Positions 8,180 to 16,624 of a stretch of 49,746 bases of DNA are shown here, one piece after another. The DNA is from Tractidigestivibacter sp050946515 (GTDB taxonomy: Bacteria > Actinomycetota > Coriobacteriia > Coriobacteriales > Atopobiaceae). The DNA is taken from the NCBI RefSeq assembly GCF_050946515.1, contig NZ_JBMNUX010000017.1:1-49746 (forward strand), written 5' to 3'. Each line of letters opens with the position of its first letter. Position 1 is the stretch's first letter. The notes below the pieces were generated by a model, which made no database searches, had not been told where the DNA came from, and saw nothing but the letters and a program-made list of their open reading frames with translations. Position numbers and translations under genes: made by a program.

Positions 8180-8321
8180 TGCCAGGTTGCGCGACCTCTG
8201 ATGCTGGGGTCTGCCAAGTTGCGCGACCTCTGATGCCCGTATTGCCAAGTTGCGCGACCTCTGATGCTCGGCATGCCAACTTGCGCGACCTCTGATGCTG
8301 CAAAAGTCGCGGAACTTGGCA
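8180..8321. repeat. type-A repeat array, four units and terminal palindrome
   Basis: Four direct units start with TGCCA and contain TTGCGCGACCTCTGATGC, with 5-9 nt between them. The last unit runs into its reverse complement (GCAAAAGTCGCGGAACTTGGCA) to make a long hairpin. The array lies downstream of the rplT terminator on the minus strand. Confidence 0.8.
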
Positions 8322-8405
8322 GCGGGCAGTCGTGCGGGATGCGATGGCTGGGTTGTGCGGGACGGCGCCTTACGTCAGCGGTGCAGCAGGCACTTCCCGC
8401 GATAC

Positions 8406-8433
8406 AAAAAGCGCCCCGCAGAAAGCGGGGCGC
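8406..8433 (-). terminator. intrinsic terminator of the infC-rpmI-rplT operon
   Basis: On the minus strand GCGCCCCGC-TTTCT-GCGGGGCGC is followed by TTTTTG. It lies 43 bp past the rplT stop. Confidence 0.92.
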
Positions 8434-8476
8434 GTGCGTGCAGAGCTATTCGAGAAGAATCCCTGGAGGCTCCACC

Positions 8477-8842
8477 CTACTCGGCAGCCTCGAGAGCCTT
8501 CTTGGAGACGGCAGCGAGGTCGGCGAAAGCCTGCTCGTCGCTGTAGGCGATCTCGGCGAGAACCTTGCGGTCAAGCTCGACGCCGGCAAGCTTCAGGCCG
8601 TGCATGAAGGTGCTGTAGGACATGCCGTTCATGCGGGCAGCGGCATTGATGCGCTGAATCCACAGAGAGCGGAAGTCGCGCTTCTTGTTGCGGCGATCGC
8701 GGTACTGATACTGGCCAGAGTGCTGGGCCTGCTCCTTCATGCCACGGAAGGTGCGGGAAGAGGTGCCGTAATAACCCTTGGTGCGCTCGACTAGGGTCTG
8801 ACGCTTCTTGCGACCAGCCATTGCGCGCTTAACACGTGCCAT
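8477..8842 (-). CDS. rplT: 50S ribosomal protein L20
   Basis: This 121-residue protein binds 23S rRNA and is needed early in large-subunit assembly. Its N-terminus MARVKRAMAGRKKRQTLVER is very basic, as in the family's extended rRNA-binding tail. The globular part carries FRDRRNKKRDFR-like and WIQRINAAAR motifs (here YRDRRNKKRDFRSLWIQRIN) and GLKLAGVELDRKVLAEIA. Length is typical (115-122). It is the last gene of the infC-rpmI-rplT operon, 45 bp behind rpmI, and is followed by a strong terminator. In many bacteria L20 represses this operon by binding its leader; whether it does so here is untested. Confidence 0.98.
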   Translation of the reverse strand: MARVKRAMAGRKKRQTLVERTKGYYGTSSRTFRGMKEQAQHSGQYQYRDRRNKKRDFRSLWIQRINAAARMNGMSYSTFMHGLKLAGVELDRKVLAEIAYSDEQAFADLAAVSKKALEAAE

Positions 8843-8887
8843 ATGTAATCAACTCCTCGTTGGAAAAATCCGGGACGCGTTGCGCGC

Positions 8888-9088
8888 CTAGTTCTTAGAG
8901 CCCATGCGCTGGGAAACGACCTTGACGTCGCCCTTGCCGAGCGTGGTCTCCTTGCGGAAGCCACGGATGCGCTTCTGGGACTTCTTGGTCAGAATATGGC
9001 TCTTGAAAGCCTTCGCACGCATGATCTTGCCAGTGCCGGTGCGGCGGAAACGCTTGGCGGACCCCTTGTGCGTCTTCATCTTAGGCAT
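8888..9088 (-). CDS. rpmI: 50S ribosomal protein L35
   Basis: This small basic large-subunit protein has 66 residues and starts MPKMKTHKGSAKRFRRTGTG, the family signature. HILTKKSQKRIRGFRK follows. The ATG at 9088 lies one base after the infC stop (TAG-C-ATG), so translation is probably coupled. An upstream in-frame start would only read back through the lysine-rich end of infC and is rejected. It stands second in the usual infC-rpmI-rplT order. Confidence 0.97.
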   Translation of the reverse strand: MPKMKTHKGSAKRFRRTGTGKIMRAKAFKSHILTKKSQKRIRGFRKETTLGKGDVKVVSQRMGSKN

Positions 9089-9089
9089 G

Positions 9090-9671
9090 CTACTTCTTCT
9101 CCTTCTTCTTTTTATCGCTCGGCGCATCGTCGCCGTCCGGCACGTTGTCAAACGCGCCCTTGATCGGGGCGACGAGCATATGCATGTTGCGGCCCTCCAT
9201 CACCGGCTGCTGCTCAACCGTTGCGTAGGGCTTGAGATCCTCGGCAAGCCTGTCGAGAACGACGCGCCCCTGCTCGGGGTGAGCCATCTCGCGACCGCGG
9301 AACATGATCGTGATCTTGACCTTCGCGCCCTTCTTGAGGAAGCGCATTACGTGGCCCTTCTTGGTCTCGTAATCGCCCACGTCGATCTTGGGGCGGAACT
9401 TCATCTCCTTGATCTCGACCTTGGCCTGGTTCTTGCGAGCGGCCTTGGCCTTGCGATCCTGCTCGTACTTGTACTTGCTGTAGTCGAGCACCTTGCACAC
9501 CGGCGGGTTGGCGTTAGGGGCGATCTCCACAAGGTCGAGCCCCTGGTCCTCGGCGATGCGCAGTGCGTCGCGCACCCCAAATAGACCCAGCTGAGAGCCG
9601 TCGACGCCAATCAGGCGGCACGTACGGGAAGTGATTTCCCCGTTGATGCGAGGACCATCGTTTCTGGCTAT
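9090..9671 (-). CDS. infC: translation initiation factor IF-3, likely ATA start
   Basis: IF-3 binds the 30S subunit, keeps subunits apart and proofreads start codon pairing. The N-domain motif RNDGPRINGEI, the SQLGLFGVRDAL and LDLVEIAPNANPPVCKVLDY stretch, a lysine-rich linker, and the C-domain (EMKFRPKID, KKGAKVKITIMFRGREM) are all present. A 10-residue acidic-then-lysine tail ends the protein. The start is unusual. AGGAAGGTG stands six bases before an ATA at 9671, giving 193 residues. The alternative GTG at 9680 would have the ribosome site only three bases away. Non-standard AUU/AUC/AUA starts are a known autoregulatory feature of infC. A leader with an intrinsic terminator precedes it (9714-9743). 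Confidence 0.9.
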   Translation of the reverse strand: MARNDGPRINGEITSRTCRLIGVDGSQLGLFGVRDALRIAEDQGLDLVEIAPNANPPVCKVLDYSKYKYEQDRKAKAARKNQAKVEIKEMKFRPKIDVGDYETKKGHVMRFLKKGAKVKITIMFRGREMAHPEQGRVVLDRLAEDLKPYATVEQQPVMEGRNMHMLVAPIKGAFDNVPDGDDAPSDKKKKEKK

Positions 9672-9713
9672 CTTGTACACCTTCCTCTCTCGGTGGCGCC
9701 TTCGCGCCACATG

Positions 9714-9743
9714 AAAAACCCGAATGCCAAAGCAGCATCCGGG
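9714..9743 (-). terminator. intrinsic terminator inside the infC leader (attenuator candidate)
   Basis: On the minus strand CCCGGATGC ... GCATTCGGG forms a 9-bp stem with one mismatch and a 7-nt loop, followed by TTTTTC. It ends about 40 bases before the infC start, downstream of the probable promoter at 9862-9890, so it must be read through for expression. The upstream tRNA-Leu could also use it. Confidence 0.75.
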
Positions 9744-9861
9744 AAGACAGGGCACTCGGCCCCCGCGAATATCACGTTGTCTTACCAGACAGCTGCCCAG
9801 AGGCGCCGTTCAGGTGGGAACCTCAGAACATGGTTCCGCTTCTCATAATCACACAGAGGAC

Positions 9862-9890
9862 AGAATAGGGCGAATTCGTACGATGCGCAA
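9862..9890 (-). promoter_or_regulatory. probable promoter of the infC operon
   Basis: On the minus strand TTGCGC (9885-9890), a 17-bp spacer and TATTCT (9862-9867) each match consensus at four of six bases. Transcription from here would give a leader of about 180 nt before infC. Confidence 0.5.
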
Positions 9891-9963
9891 GCCCCATCTC
9901 TGCCTTCACATCTCGCCCACGCAATCGCGCGCTGGCGAGAAGAAAGAGCCTTGCAAGAAAGAA

Positions 9964-10050
<87 letters not shown>

Positions 10051-10084
10051 ATCCGCCTTGCAACTTGGAAGAGTATAGCAGAGC

Positions 10085-10765
10085 CTAGCTCTGAAGGCCG
10101 GGATTCTCTTCGAGCTCGCGCTTCATCATGGTATTCGCCCCGTGGCCGCAGAGCACCATCGACGAGGGGTCGATCTCGTGTGCCAGGCGCTTGAGCGAGT
10201 GCGCCATCTGGACGGGGCTTCCAGTTGGCAGGTCGGTGCGACCAAACGAGCCGGCAAACAGCGTGTCTCCCACGAAGGCGACGCCCTTGGCCGAGCCCTC
10301 CCCAATCAAGACGATCCCGCCGGCGGTGTGGCCGGGCGTCTCGATCACGCGAAAGCGAGCAGTGCCAACCTCGAGCACGTCGCCCTCGCCGACGGTGCGG
10401 TCAGGAAGCGGCGGCTTCGTCTCGCCCGGATGGTTTCCGCTGCCGTCCATGTCCTGGGCGATGCCGACGTCGGCCGCGCTCATCACAAACTCCGCGCCCG
10501 TGGCGGCCTTGAGCTCGGACACGCCGCCCACATGGTCCCCGTGGCCGTGCGTGCACACGATAAGGCGGACGTCCACGTCGGCGAGCGCCTGAGCGATCTG
10601 GTCGCCGGCGAAGCCGGGGTCGACCACCATGCACTGTCCTTGAGAGACATAGGCGTAGCAGTTGGTCTGAATGGGGCCAACGACGTACTGGCGAATCTGG
10701 TCTTCGCGTCCGGGCTTGCCGGAATGCGCGCCCTGCCCCTCTCGCAGGTCTTGCTCGTCTGCCAC
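10085..10765 (-). CDS. MBL-fold metallohydrolase, glyoxalase II-like
   Basis: This is a metallo-beta-lactamase-fold hydrolase of 226 residues. The metal motif THGHGDH is at residues 72-78. A conserved histidine lies in ETPGHTAGGI, an aspartate in FVGDTLFAGSFGRTDLP, and a last histidine in LCGHGANT. This pattern fits the YcbL/glyoxalase-II-like branch; the substrate is unknown. The first 20 residues are hydrophilic and probably disordered. The start is GTG at 10765, one base after the TAG of rel, with GGAGG inside the rel 3' end, so translation is coupled. It is the last gene of the secD-secF-recJ/recQ-rel operon. Pairing of rel with an MBL gene is common in Gram-positive bacteria. Confidence 0.9.
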   Translation of the reverse strand: MADEQDLREGQGAHSGKPGREDQIRQYVVGPIQTNCYAYVSQGQCMVVDPGFAGDQIAQALADVDVRLIVCTHGHGDHVGGVSELKAATGAEFVMSAADVGIAQDMDGSGNHPGETKPPLPDRTVGEGDVLEVGTARFRVIETPGHTAGGIVLIGEGSAKGVAFVGDTLFAGSFGRTDLPTGSPVQMAHSLKRLAHEIDPSSMVLCGHGANTMMKRELEENPGLQS

Positions 10766-10766
10766 G

Positions 10767-13283
10767 CTATACCCTCCGTTTCATCTGGTTGGAGCCCTCG
10801 CCGGGCATGATGCGGCGCGCGTCGTAGACGCTCGGGACGCGCGAGACCGTCGCCAGCAGGGAGTCCAAGATGCTAGCGTCGGAGATCGCCACCATGAAGC
10901 GCAGCCGCGCGATGCCCTGCTTGCCCGTCTGCGTGGCGGCAGAGAGGATGTTGGCGCCCGCGTCGTTGATGGCGATCGTGACGTCCTTCAGAAGCCCCAT
11001 GCGGTCGGTGGCCTCCACCACGATCTCGACCCTGAACTCGGTGGCGCCCGACGTGTCCCACTCGACCGGGATCATGCGCTCGGGATGCTCCATCAGGCTC
11101 TTTACGTTGGGGCAGTTGGCGCGGTGCACCGAGACGCCGCGGCCGCGCGTGACGAAGCCGACGATGTCGTCGCCTGCGACGGGGTTGCAGCAGTGCGCGA
11201 GGTGCACGAGCATGTCGGGGTCGCCCTTCACGACAACGCCGCAGTTGCTCTTCTTCCGGCTGCCCTTGGTTGTCTGCGCAATGGCGTACGAGGACTCCAT
11301 GAGGGGCTTGTTCTCGCTGATGGCGCGCTCGTAGGCCTTCTCGCGCTCTGCCTCTTTGCGCGCGGCCTCGATGCTCTCGGGCGAGTTCTCCTCGAGGATC
11401 TCCTCGACGCGGTTTGCCACCTGGTTCGCGGTCTGCTTGCCGGTTCCGATGCCGGCGAACAGGTCGTCCACGTTGTGGTAGTCGAACTGCGGGTACACGC
11501 GCTCGAGCGCCTTGGTGGTGCGCTGCGTGGAGATGCCATAGCCGCGGCGGCGCAGCTCCTTCGCAAGCTCCGCGCGGCCCGCCTCGGCGTCGTCGGCGCG
11601 GGTCTCTGCCGAGAAGTACTTGCGGATCTTGGCGCGCGCGGACGGCGTGACCACGATCTGCATCCAGTCGCGGCTGGGCTTGGCGTTCTTGTTGGTCAAG
11701 ATCTCGACGCGATCGCCCATGGAGAGCTTGTAGGTGAGCGGAACGACCGAGCCGTTGACCTTGGCACCCACGCAGTGGTTGCCCACCTCGGTATGGACGG
11801 CATAGGCGAAGTCGAGCGGCGTGGAGTCACGGCGCAGGCTCATGACCTCGCCCTTTGGCGTGAACACGAATATCTCGTGCTCAAAGAGGTCGACGCGCAG
11901 GTTGTCGAGGAACTCGTGGGGGTCGTCGATGTCGTCCTCCACGGCCCAGTCGAGGCTCTTCCTGATCCAGTTGATCGTGGAGTCGATCGAGCGGTCCTCG
12001 GCCGACATCTTGCCCTTTGAGTTGCCGGCCTTCTTGTAGAGCCAGTGCGCGGCGACGCCGTACTCGGATGCCTCGTGCATCTCGTAGGTGCGGATCTGGA
12101 TCTCGATGGGCTTGCCGTCGGGGCCGATCACGGTTGTGTGGAGGCTCTGGTACAGGTTTGCCTTGGGCGTCGCGATGTAGTCCTTGAAGCGGCCGGGCAT
12201 GGGGTGCCAGAGCGAGTGGACGGCGCCGAGAGCGGAGTAGCAGTCCCCCACCGTCTTGGTGATGATGCGCAGGGCAATGAGGTCGTAGATGTCGGAGAAC
12301 TCGCGGCCCTTGCGCGTCATCTTCTGGTAGATGGACCACAGGTGCTTGGGGCGGCCGGTGATCTGGTAGCCAGAAAGGCCCACGCGCTTGAGCTCGTCGT
12401 CCAAGGTCTTGATGGCGGCCTCGGTGTCGTCCTCGCGCTGCGCGCGGCTGTCCTGCACCATGCGAGCGATGCGGTGGTACTCCTCGGGCTCAAGCCAGAA
12501 GAAGGCCAAGTCCTCGAGCTCCCACTTGATTGACGAGATGCCCAGGCGGTCGGCCAGCGGGGCGTAGACGTCCATGGTCTCGCGGGCCTTGAAGAGGCGC
12601 CGGTCGGGCGGGAGCGCGGCCAAGGTGCGCATGTTGTGCAGGCGGTCGGCAAGCTTGATGATGACCACGCGGATGTCCTTGGACATGGCGAGGAACATCT
12701 TGCGCAGGTTCAGCGCCTGCTTCTCGTCCATCGAGGTCACCTGGATCGAGGTGAGCTTCGTCACGCCGTCGACGAGCTCGGCCACCGTGGGGCCGAACTG
12801 CTCGGAGAGCTCGTCGAGCGTGGCGGGCGTGTCCTCGACGGTGTCGTGCAGAAGGGCCGCGCAGATCGAGTCGCAGTCAAGGTGCAGGTCGTGCGCCAGG
12901 ATCAGCGCCACCTCCACGGGATGGTTGATGTAGGGCTCGCCGGAGCGACGGCGCTGGTCGCGGTGGAACTCAGCGGCAAAGCGGTACGCGCGCTTGACCT
13001 TGTCAAGCTCCTCGGGAGTCATGTATACGGCGCAGCTCTCCTCGAGCGTGCGATAGTTGTCGGCATCGGGAACGCGCTTCTTCCTGCGCGGGCCCTTCTT
13101 GGGAGAAGCCGGCGCAGCTGGCGATGCGGGCGCGGCAGGAGCAGGCGATGGCGTCGCAGCCGGCGCGGCCTTCTTCGAATCGGCGCTGTCGGAGTCAGCC
13201 GCGGAAGCCTGAGGCGTCTTTTCTGGCACAGAGGGAGAAGCGCCCTTCTCGGCAGCCATCTCGGCATTCTTCTCGTTGTCCAT
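10767..13283 (-). CDS. rel: bifunctional (p)ppGpp synthetase/hydrolase, RelA/SpoT family
   Basis: It makes and degrades the alarmone (p)ppGpp during the stringent response. The 838-residue product has an HD hydrolase domain with a complete metal site (YINHPVEVA near 118, ALLHDTVED at 143-151, and LADRLHNMRT). A synthetase domain follows (DIYDLIALRI, KDYIATPKANLYQSLHT, EIQIRT). Then come a TGS domain (VFTPKGEVMSL, FAYAVHTEVG) and a C-terminal ACT domain. Residues 1-72 are an unusual extension of mostly Ala, Pro and Ser ending in a basic patch (PKKGPRRKKR). This part is low complexity and probably disordered. GGAAGG precedes the ATG. It is fourth in the operon, 29 bp after the fused recJ/recQ gene. 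Confidence 0.96.
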   Translation of the reverse strand: MDNEKNAEMAAEKGASPSVPEKTPQASAADSDSADSKKAAPAATPSPAPAAPASPAAPASPKKGPRRKKRVPDADNYRTLEESCAVYMTPEELDKVKRAYRFAAEFHRDQRRRSGEPYINHPVEVALILAHDLHLDCDSICAALLHDTVEDTPATLDELSEQFGPTVAELVDGVTKLTSIQVTSMDEKQALNLRKMFLAMSKDIRVVIIKLADRLHNMRTLAALPPDRRLFKARETMDVYAPLADRLGISSIKWELEDLAFFWLEPEEYHRIARMVQDSRAQREDDTEAAIKTLDDELKRVGLSGYQITGRPKHLWSIYQKMTRKGREFSDIYDLIALRIITKTVGDCYSALGAVHSLWHPMPGRFKDYIATPKANLYQSLHTTVIGPDGKPIEIQIRTYEMHEASEYGVAAHWLYKKAGNSKGKMSAEDRSIDSTINWIRKSLDWAVEDDIDDPHEFLDNLRVDLFEHEIFVFTPKGEVMSLRRDSTPLDFAYAVHTEVGNHCVGAKVNGSVVPLTYKLSMGDRVEILTNKNAKPSRDWMQIVVTPSARAKIRKYFSAETRADDAEAGRAELAKELRRRGYGISTQRTTKALERVYPQFDYHNVDDLFAGIGTGKQTANQVANRVEEILEENSPESIEAARKEAEREKAYERAISENKPLMESSYAIAQTTKGSRKKSNCGVVVKGDPDMLVHLAHCCNPVAGDDIVGFVTRGRGVSVHRANCPNVKSLMEHPERMIPVEWDTSGATEFRVEIVVEATDRMGLLKDVTIAINDAGANILSAATQTGKQGIARLRFMVAISDASILDSLLATVSRVPSVYDARRIMPGEGSNQMKRRV

Positions 13284-13312
13284 AGCCCTTCCTTCCGTAG
13301 CGTCCCACGTCG

Positions 13313-16300
13313 CTACCGCATGTCAACTCGCGTGCCAAAGCTCGGCGTTATCGGCCGGTTGATGGCAGAGAGCAATTGCCCCTCAGTACATGACAGTACC
13401 CATTCGCCGAACTCGTTGTACGCCTGGCGCTGGCGAATCCCCTCGAGGTAGCGAGCAGAGTCAGCCAGGTCGGCATGAGCCGGCGATGAGACCATCATAA
13501 TCTGACGAGAGGCTCCATACCCCTCGACGTTCAGAAAGCCAAGCTCCGAGAAGACCCCGATGCCGCAGGAGACCGCCCCCGCGGGCACGCGTCCAGTGGC
13601 GTCGGCGGCTATGGCAATCTGCTCGTCGGTTGCGACGATGCCGCCCGAGACGGAAAGCGAGCGCAAGGTTCGATAGATGGTCACGAGCTCGTCGCGGTCG
13701 GGAGCCGACATGGAGAGCACGCGCTCCCCCGCCGCAAAGCCGCGCGAGCCAAAGAGCATGCGCACGAACGCGGGCTTGCCGTCGCGACCGGCGCGCCCGC
13801 TCATCTGGTTGAACTCGACGCGCCCCAGCGGCATGTCAAAGAGCACGACGTTGCGCACGTCAGGAACGTTGACGCCTTCGCCGAAGGCGCTCGTGGCCAC
13901 GATGCAGTCAAGCTCTCCATCTCTGAAGGCGCGCTCGACGCGCACGCGGTCGGCGCGCGGAAGACCGGCGTTGTAGAACGCGATGCGCTGCCCCCTCTCG
14001 GGCACCTGGTGGCGAAGCATGCGGGCCAAATCAACGGTGCGCTTGCGCGAGTTGGCGTAGACGAGCGTCTTTCCGCCCGCCGCGACAATCGAGGCAAGCG
14101 CGTCGTCTTGGTCGCGAATGCCGCGCTGGTCATCCACCATAAGGTTGTCGCGAACCGTCCCGTCCACGATCACGTCCGTCTCGGATATGCCGCAAAGCGC
14201 GCAGACGTCTCGGGCAACCTCCGTTGAGGCCGTGGCTGTGACGGCAAGCACTGAGGGCTCGCCCAGAAGGGCGCGGATGGCGGGAAGCGTCGAGTACGCC
14301 TCGCGCGCGCCAGGGCTCTTGGGCGAGGCATGGTGCGCCTCGTCAATAACCAGGAAGCCGACCCGACCGGATGCCGCAAAGTCCTTCGCGTGAATGGCGA
14401 GAAACTCCGGCGTCGTAAGGATGACGTCTGCCGACCCGCCGGCAAGCGCGCGGAAGATGCGACGGCGCTCGGAGGAGCTCGTCTCTCCGGTGAGCACCTC
14501 TACTCCCAGGCCCAAGGGGGAAAGCTCGTCTGCAAGGTGATGGGCCTGGTCAGAGACGAGGGCGCGAAGCGGATAGACGAAGACGCTCGCCTGGTGCCGA
14601 AGGATGGCCGCTCGAGCGGCGTGAACGTGGAAGATGAGCGACTTCCCGCGGCCCGTCGCCATCACGCACAGGCAGGAGCGCCCCTGAGAGAGCAGGTCGA
14701 GCGACGCGCGCTGCGCCGGGAGAAGCGAGTGGTCGCCGATAAGGGCGCGGACAAGCCCGTCGGTGAGCTCTTCCTCCGAGAGAGAGGCAAGCGTTTGCCG
14801 AGAGGGCACCTGCGCATCGGCGCGCGAGTCATCGCGAGCCCTCGTCGCGGATGCAGGGGCGCCCGCCGCGCGCTGGAAAAGCCCGTCCACGAAGGCTGGG
14901 CCTGCTGCGGGCGCGTCGTCGCGGTAGATGATGTCCTTCACCATCAGCTTTGCCTTCGTGCGGCCCTGCCACGTCTCGTCGACGGCCTCGAAGACAAGGT
15001 CGACCACGGCGTCCGTGGCGCACGCGCGGGCACACTCGGGAACGCGAAACATGATGGCAGGCACCGAGGACACGCCGTCGGTGGCAATGAAGCGCAGATG
15101 CGACCCATCGGCGCCCACGCGGGCGCGGTTCTTCATCGTGACTGCGCGCGCGGCAAAGAGCGGCTTCTTGTTCCCCTGGCCAAAGGGCTGCAGCGCCTCC
15201 AGCGAGCCAATCGTGGCAACGTTGAGCTCGCCCAGGCGAACCGTGGCCGTGACCTCGCCGCGCGTCTCGAACTGCTCGTCGGGAAGCTCGTCCAAGACCT
15301 TCTCCATGCGCTCGCGGAACTCGTCCAGACGGTCCGCCTCGCAGGTGACGCCGACGGCGCCGGGGTGGCCGCCAAAGCGAATCAGCATGTCAGAGCACTG
15401 CTCGACGGCATGAAAGAGGTCGACGGAGCCCACGGACCTGCCTGATCCGCGCGCGACGCCGTCCGAGATGGTGAAGAGTATCGCGGGCACGTGGTAGCGA
15501 TTGACAAGCCGGCTCGCCACTATGCCCTTGACGCCTTCGTGCCAGCCCTCGCCTCCCACGACGATGATGCGCCCGCCGGACCAGGTGCGCTCGACCTTCT
15601 CCACGGCCTCGTCAGTGAGCTTGGACTCGATCTGGCGGCGCTCGGTGTTGATGGCCTCAAGTTGCCCCGCCAGCTGGGCGGCATCGGCGGGGTCGTCGGT
15701 CATGAGCAGGTCAAAGGCCACCTCGGTGGTGCCCATCCGTCCCGCCGCGTTCAGGCGCGGGATGATCGAGAAGGGCAGCGTGTCGGCGGCGATTTCGGAG
15801 ATGTCCTGATTTGCGACCGCAGCAAGCGCCACGAGGCCAGGGCGCCGGCCGCGGCGCATGAGCGCAATGCCGTCGGTCACGATGGCGCGGTTCTCCGCCG
15901 AGAGCGTCATCATGTCGGAAAGCGTTCCCAGCGCAGCGAGGTCGGTGTAGTCGCGCCAGAGGTCAGGCTGGCCAAAGCGGCGGCAGAGCTCGCACAGCAG
16001 CTTGAGGGCGACGCCCACGCCGGCAAGCTCGTGAGAGGGGCCCGACTCCGCAAGCTTGGGGTCGGCCACGGGAATGTCGGCGGGGACGAGCTCGGCAGGC
16101 TCGTGGTGGTCGGTCACCACGACGTCCACGCCATAGTCGCGAAGGCGCGCCGTCTCTTCTCCCGAGGCGATGCCGTTGTCCACGGTAACGATCAGGTCCG
16201 GCTTGCCGTCCAGCAGCACGCGGTCAAGCGCCGCGCGCGAAAGGCCGTAGCCCTCGCCAAAGCGGTGCGGGATGTAGGGGCGGACCTTGCCGCCAAGCTG

Positions 16301-16624
16301 CCTGAGCCCGCGCGTGAGCAGGCAGGTGGAGCTCATGCCGTCGACGTCGAAGTCGCCAAATATGGCGATGTCCTCGCCGGAGCGAATGGCCGCCTCGACG
16401 CGGTCGGCCGCGCCGGAAAGGCCGGGGACCTCGCTGGGGTCTGCCCAGTCGCGCTCGAGCGAGGGAGTGAGAAACTCGTATGCCCGCTTCGCGTCGGACA
16501 GGCCTCGAGCCACCAAGACGCGTGCGACGAGCGGGCTCACGTCCAGCTCGCGCACGAGCCTCTTCTCGGCGTCGGGGTCAGAGCCCAAGACGTCCCAACG
16601 GCGGCTGTCATCAAGGCCAGGCAT
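13313..16624 (-). CDS. recJ: RecJ exonuclease fused to a RecQ-like DNA helicase
   Basis: The 1103-residue protein joins two enzymes of the same repair route. The N-terminal 580 residues are RecJ, the 5'-3' single-strand exonuclease: DFDVDG at 91-96, DHH at 172-174, the DHHA1 motif GGHPGAVG at 418-425, then an OB-like region. After a Ser/Ala-rich linker (about 585-615) follows an SF2 helicase of RecQ type: Walker A MATGRGKS at 655-662, DEAHH at 761-765, TATAS, then the second RecA fold with SAFGEGVNVPDVR and QMSGRAGRDG. I see no RQC zinc motif or HRDC domain. The ATG overlaps the secF stop by one base (TGATG), so the genes are coupled. An upstream in-frame extension would only duplicate secF sequence and is rejected. 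Confidence 0.93.
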   Translation of the reverse strand: MPGLDDSRRWDVLGSDPDAEKRLVRELDVSPLVARVLVARGLSDAKRAYEFLTPSLERDWADPSEVPGLSGAADRVEAAIRSGEDIAIFGDFDVDGMSSTCLLTRGLRQLGGKVRPYIPHRFGEGYGLSRAALDRVLLDGKPDLIVTVDNGIASGEETARLRDYGVDVVVTDHHEPAELVPADIPVADPKLAESGPSHELAGVGVALKLLCELCRRFGQPDLWRDYTDLAALGTLSDMMTLSAENRAIVTDGIALMRRGRRPGLVALAAVANQDISEIAADTLPFSIIPRLNAAGRMGTTEVAFDLLMTDDPADAAQLAGQLEAINTERRQIESKLTDEAVEKVERTWSGGRIIVVGGEGWHEGVKGIVASRLVNRYHVPAILFTISDGVARGSGRSVGSVDLFHAVEQCSDMLIRFGGHPGAVGVTCEADRLDEFRERMEKVLDELPDEQFETRGEVTATVRLGELNVATIGSLEALQPFGQGNKKPLFAARAVTMKNRARVGADGSHLRFIATDGVSSVPAIMFRVPECARACATDAVVDLVFEAVDETWQGRTKAKLMVKDIIYRDDAPAAGPAFVDGLFQRAAGAPASATRARDDSRADAQVPSRQTLASLSEEELTDGLVRALIGDHSLLPAQRASLDLLSQGRSCLCVMATGRGKSLIFHVHAARAAILRHQASVFVYPLRALVSDQAHHLADELSPLGLGVEVLTGETSSSERRRIFRALAGGSADVILTTPEFLAIHAKDFAASGRVGFLVIDEAHHASPKSPGAREAYSTLPAIRALLGEPSVLAVTATASTEVARDVCALCGISETDVIVDGTVRDNLMVDDQRGIRDQDDALASIVAAGGKTLVYANSRKRTVDLARMLRHQVPERGQRIAFYNAGLPRADRVRVERAFRDGELDCIVATSAFGEGVNVPDVRNVVLFDMPLGRVEFNQMSGRAGRDGKPAFVRMLFGSRGFAAGERVLSMSAPDRDELVTIYRTLRSLSVSGGIVATDEQIAIAADATGRVPAGAVSCGIGVFSELGFLNVEGYGASRQIMMVSSPAHADLADSARYLEGIRQRQAYNEFGEWVLSCTEGQLLSAINRPITPSFGTRVDMR

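Larger units (their letters stand above)
7753..8405. other. gene-free stretch of about 650 bp filled with dispersed repeats
   Basis: Between two convergent genes this stretch holds a lone type-A palindrome (7805-7852), a type-B element (7985-8100) and a type-A array (8180-8321). Extra TTGTGTGGG-like words stand around them (for example at 8129-8137, reversed). No open frame here looks like protein. Confidence 0.8.

Noticed and set aside
7753..8321. CRISPR array in the type-A repeats
   Set aside because: Spacers are 5-15 nt, partly identical, units are degenerate, and no cas genes are present. The same holds for the other arrays and for the 40-bp type-C clusters, whose spacers are identical.
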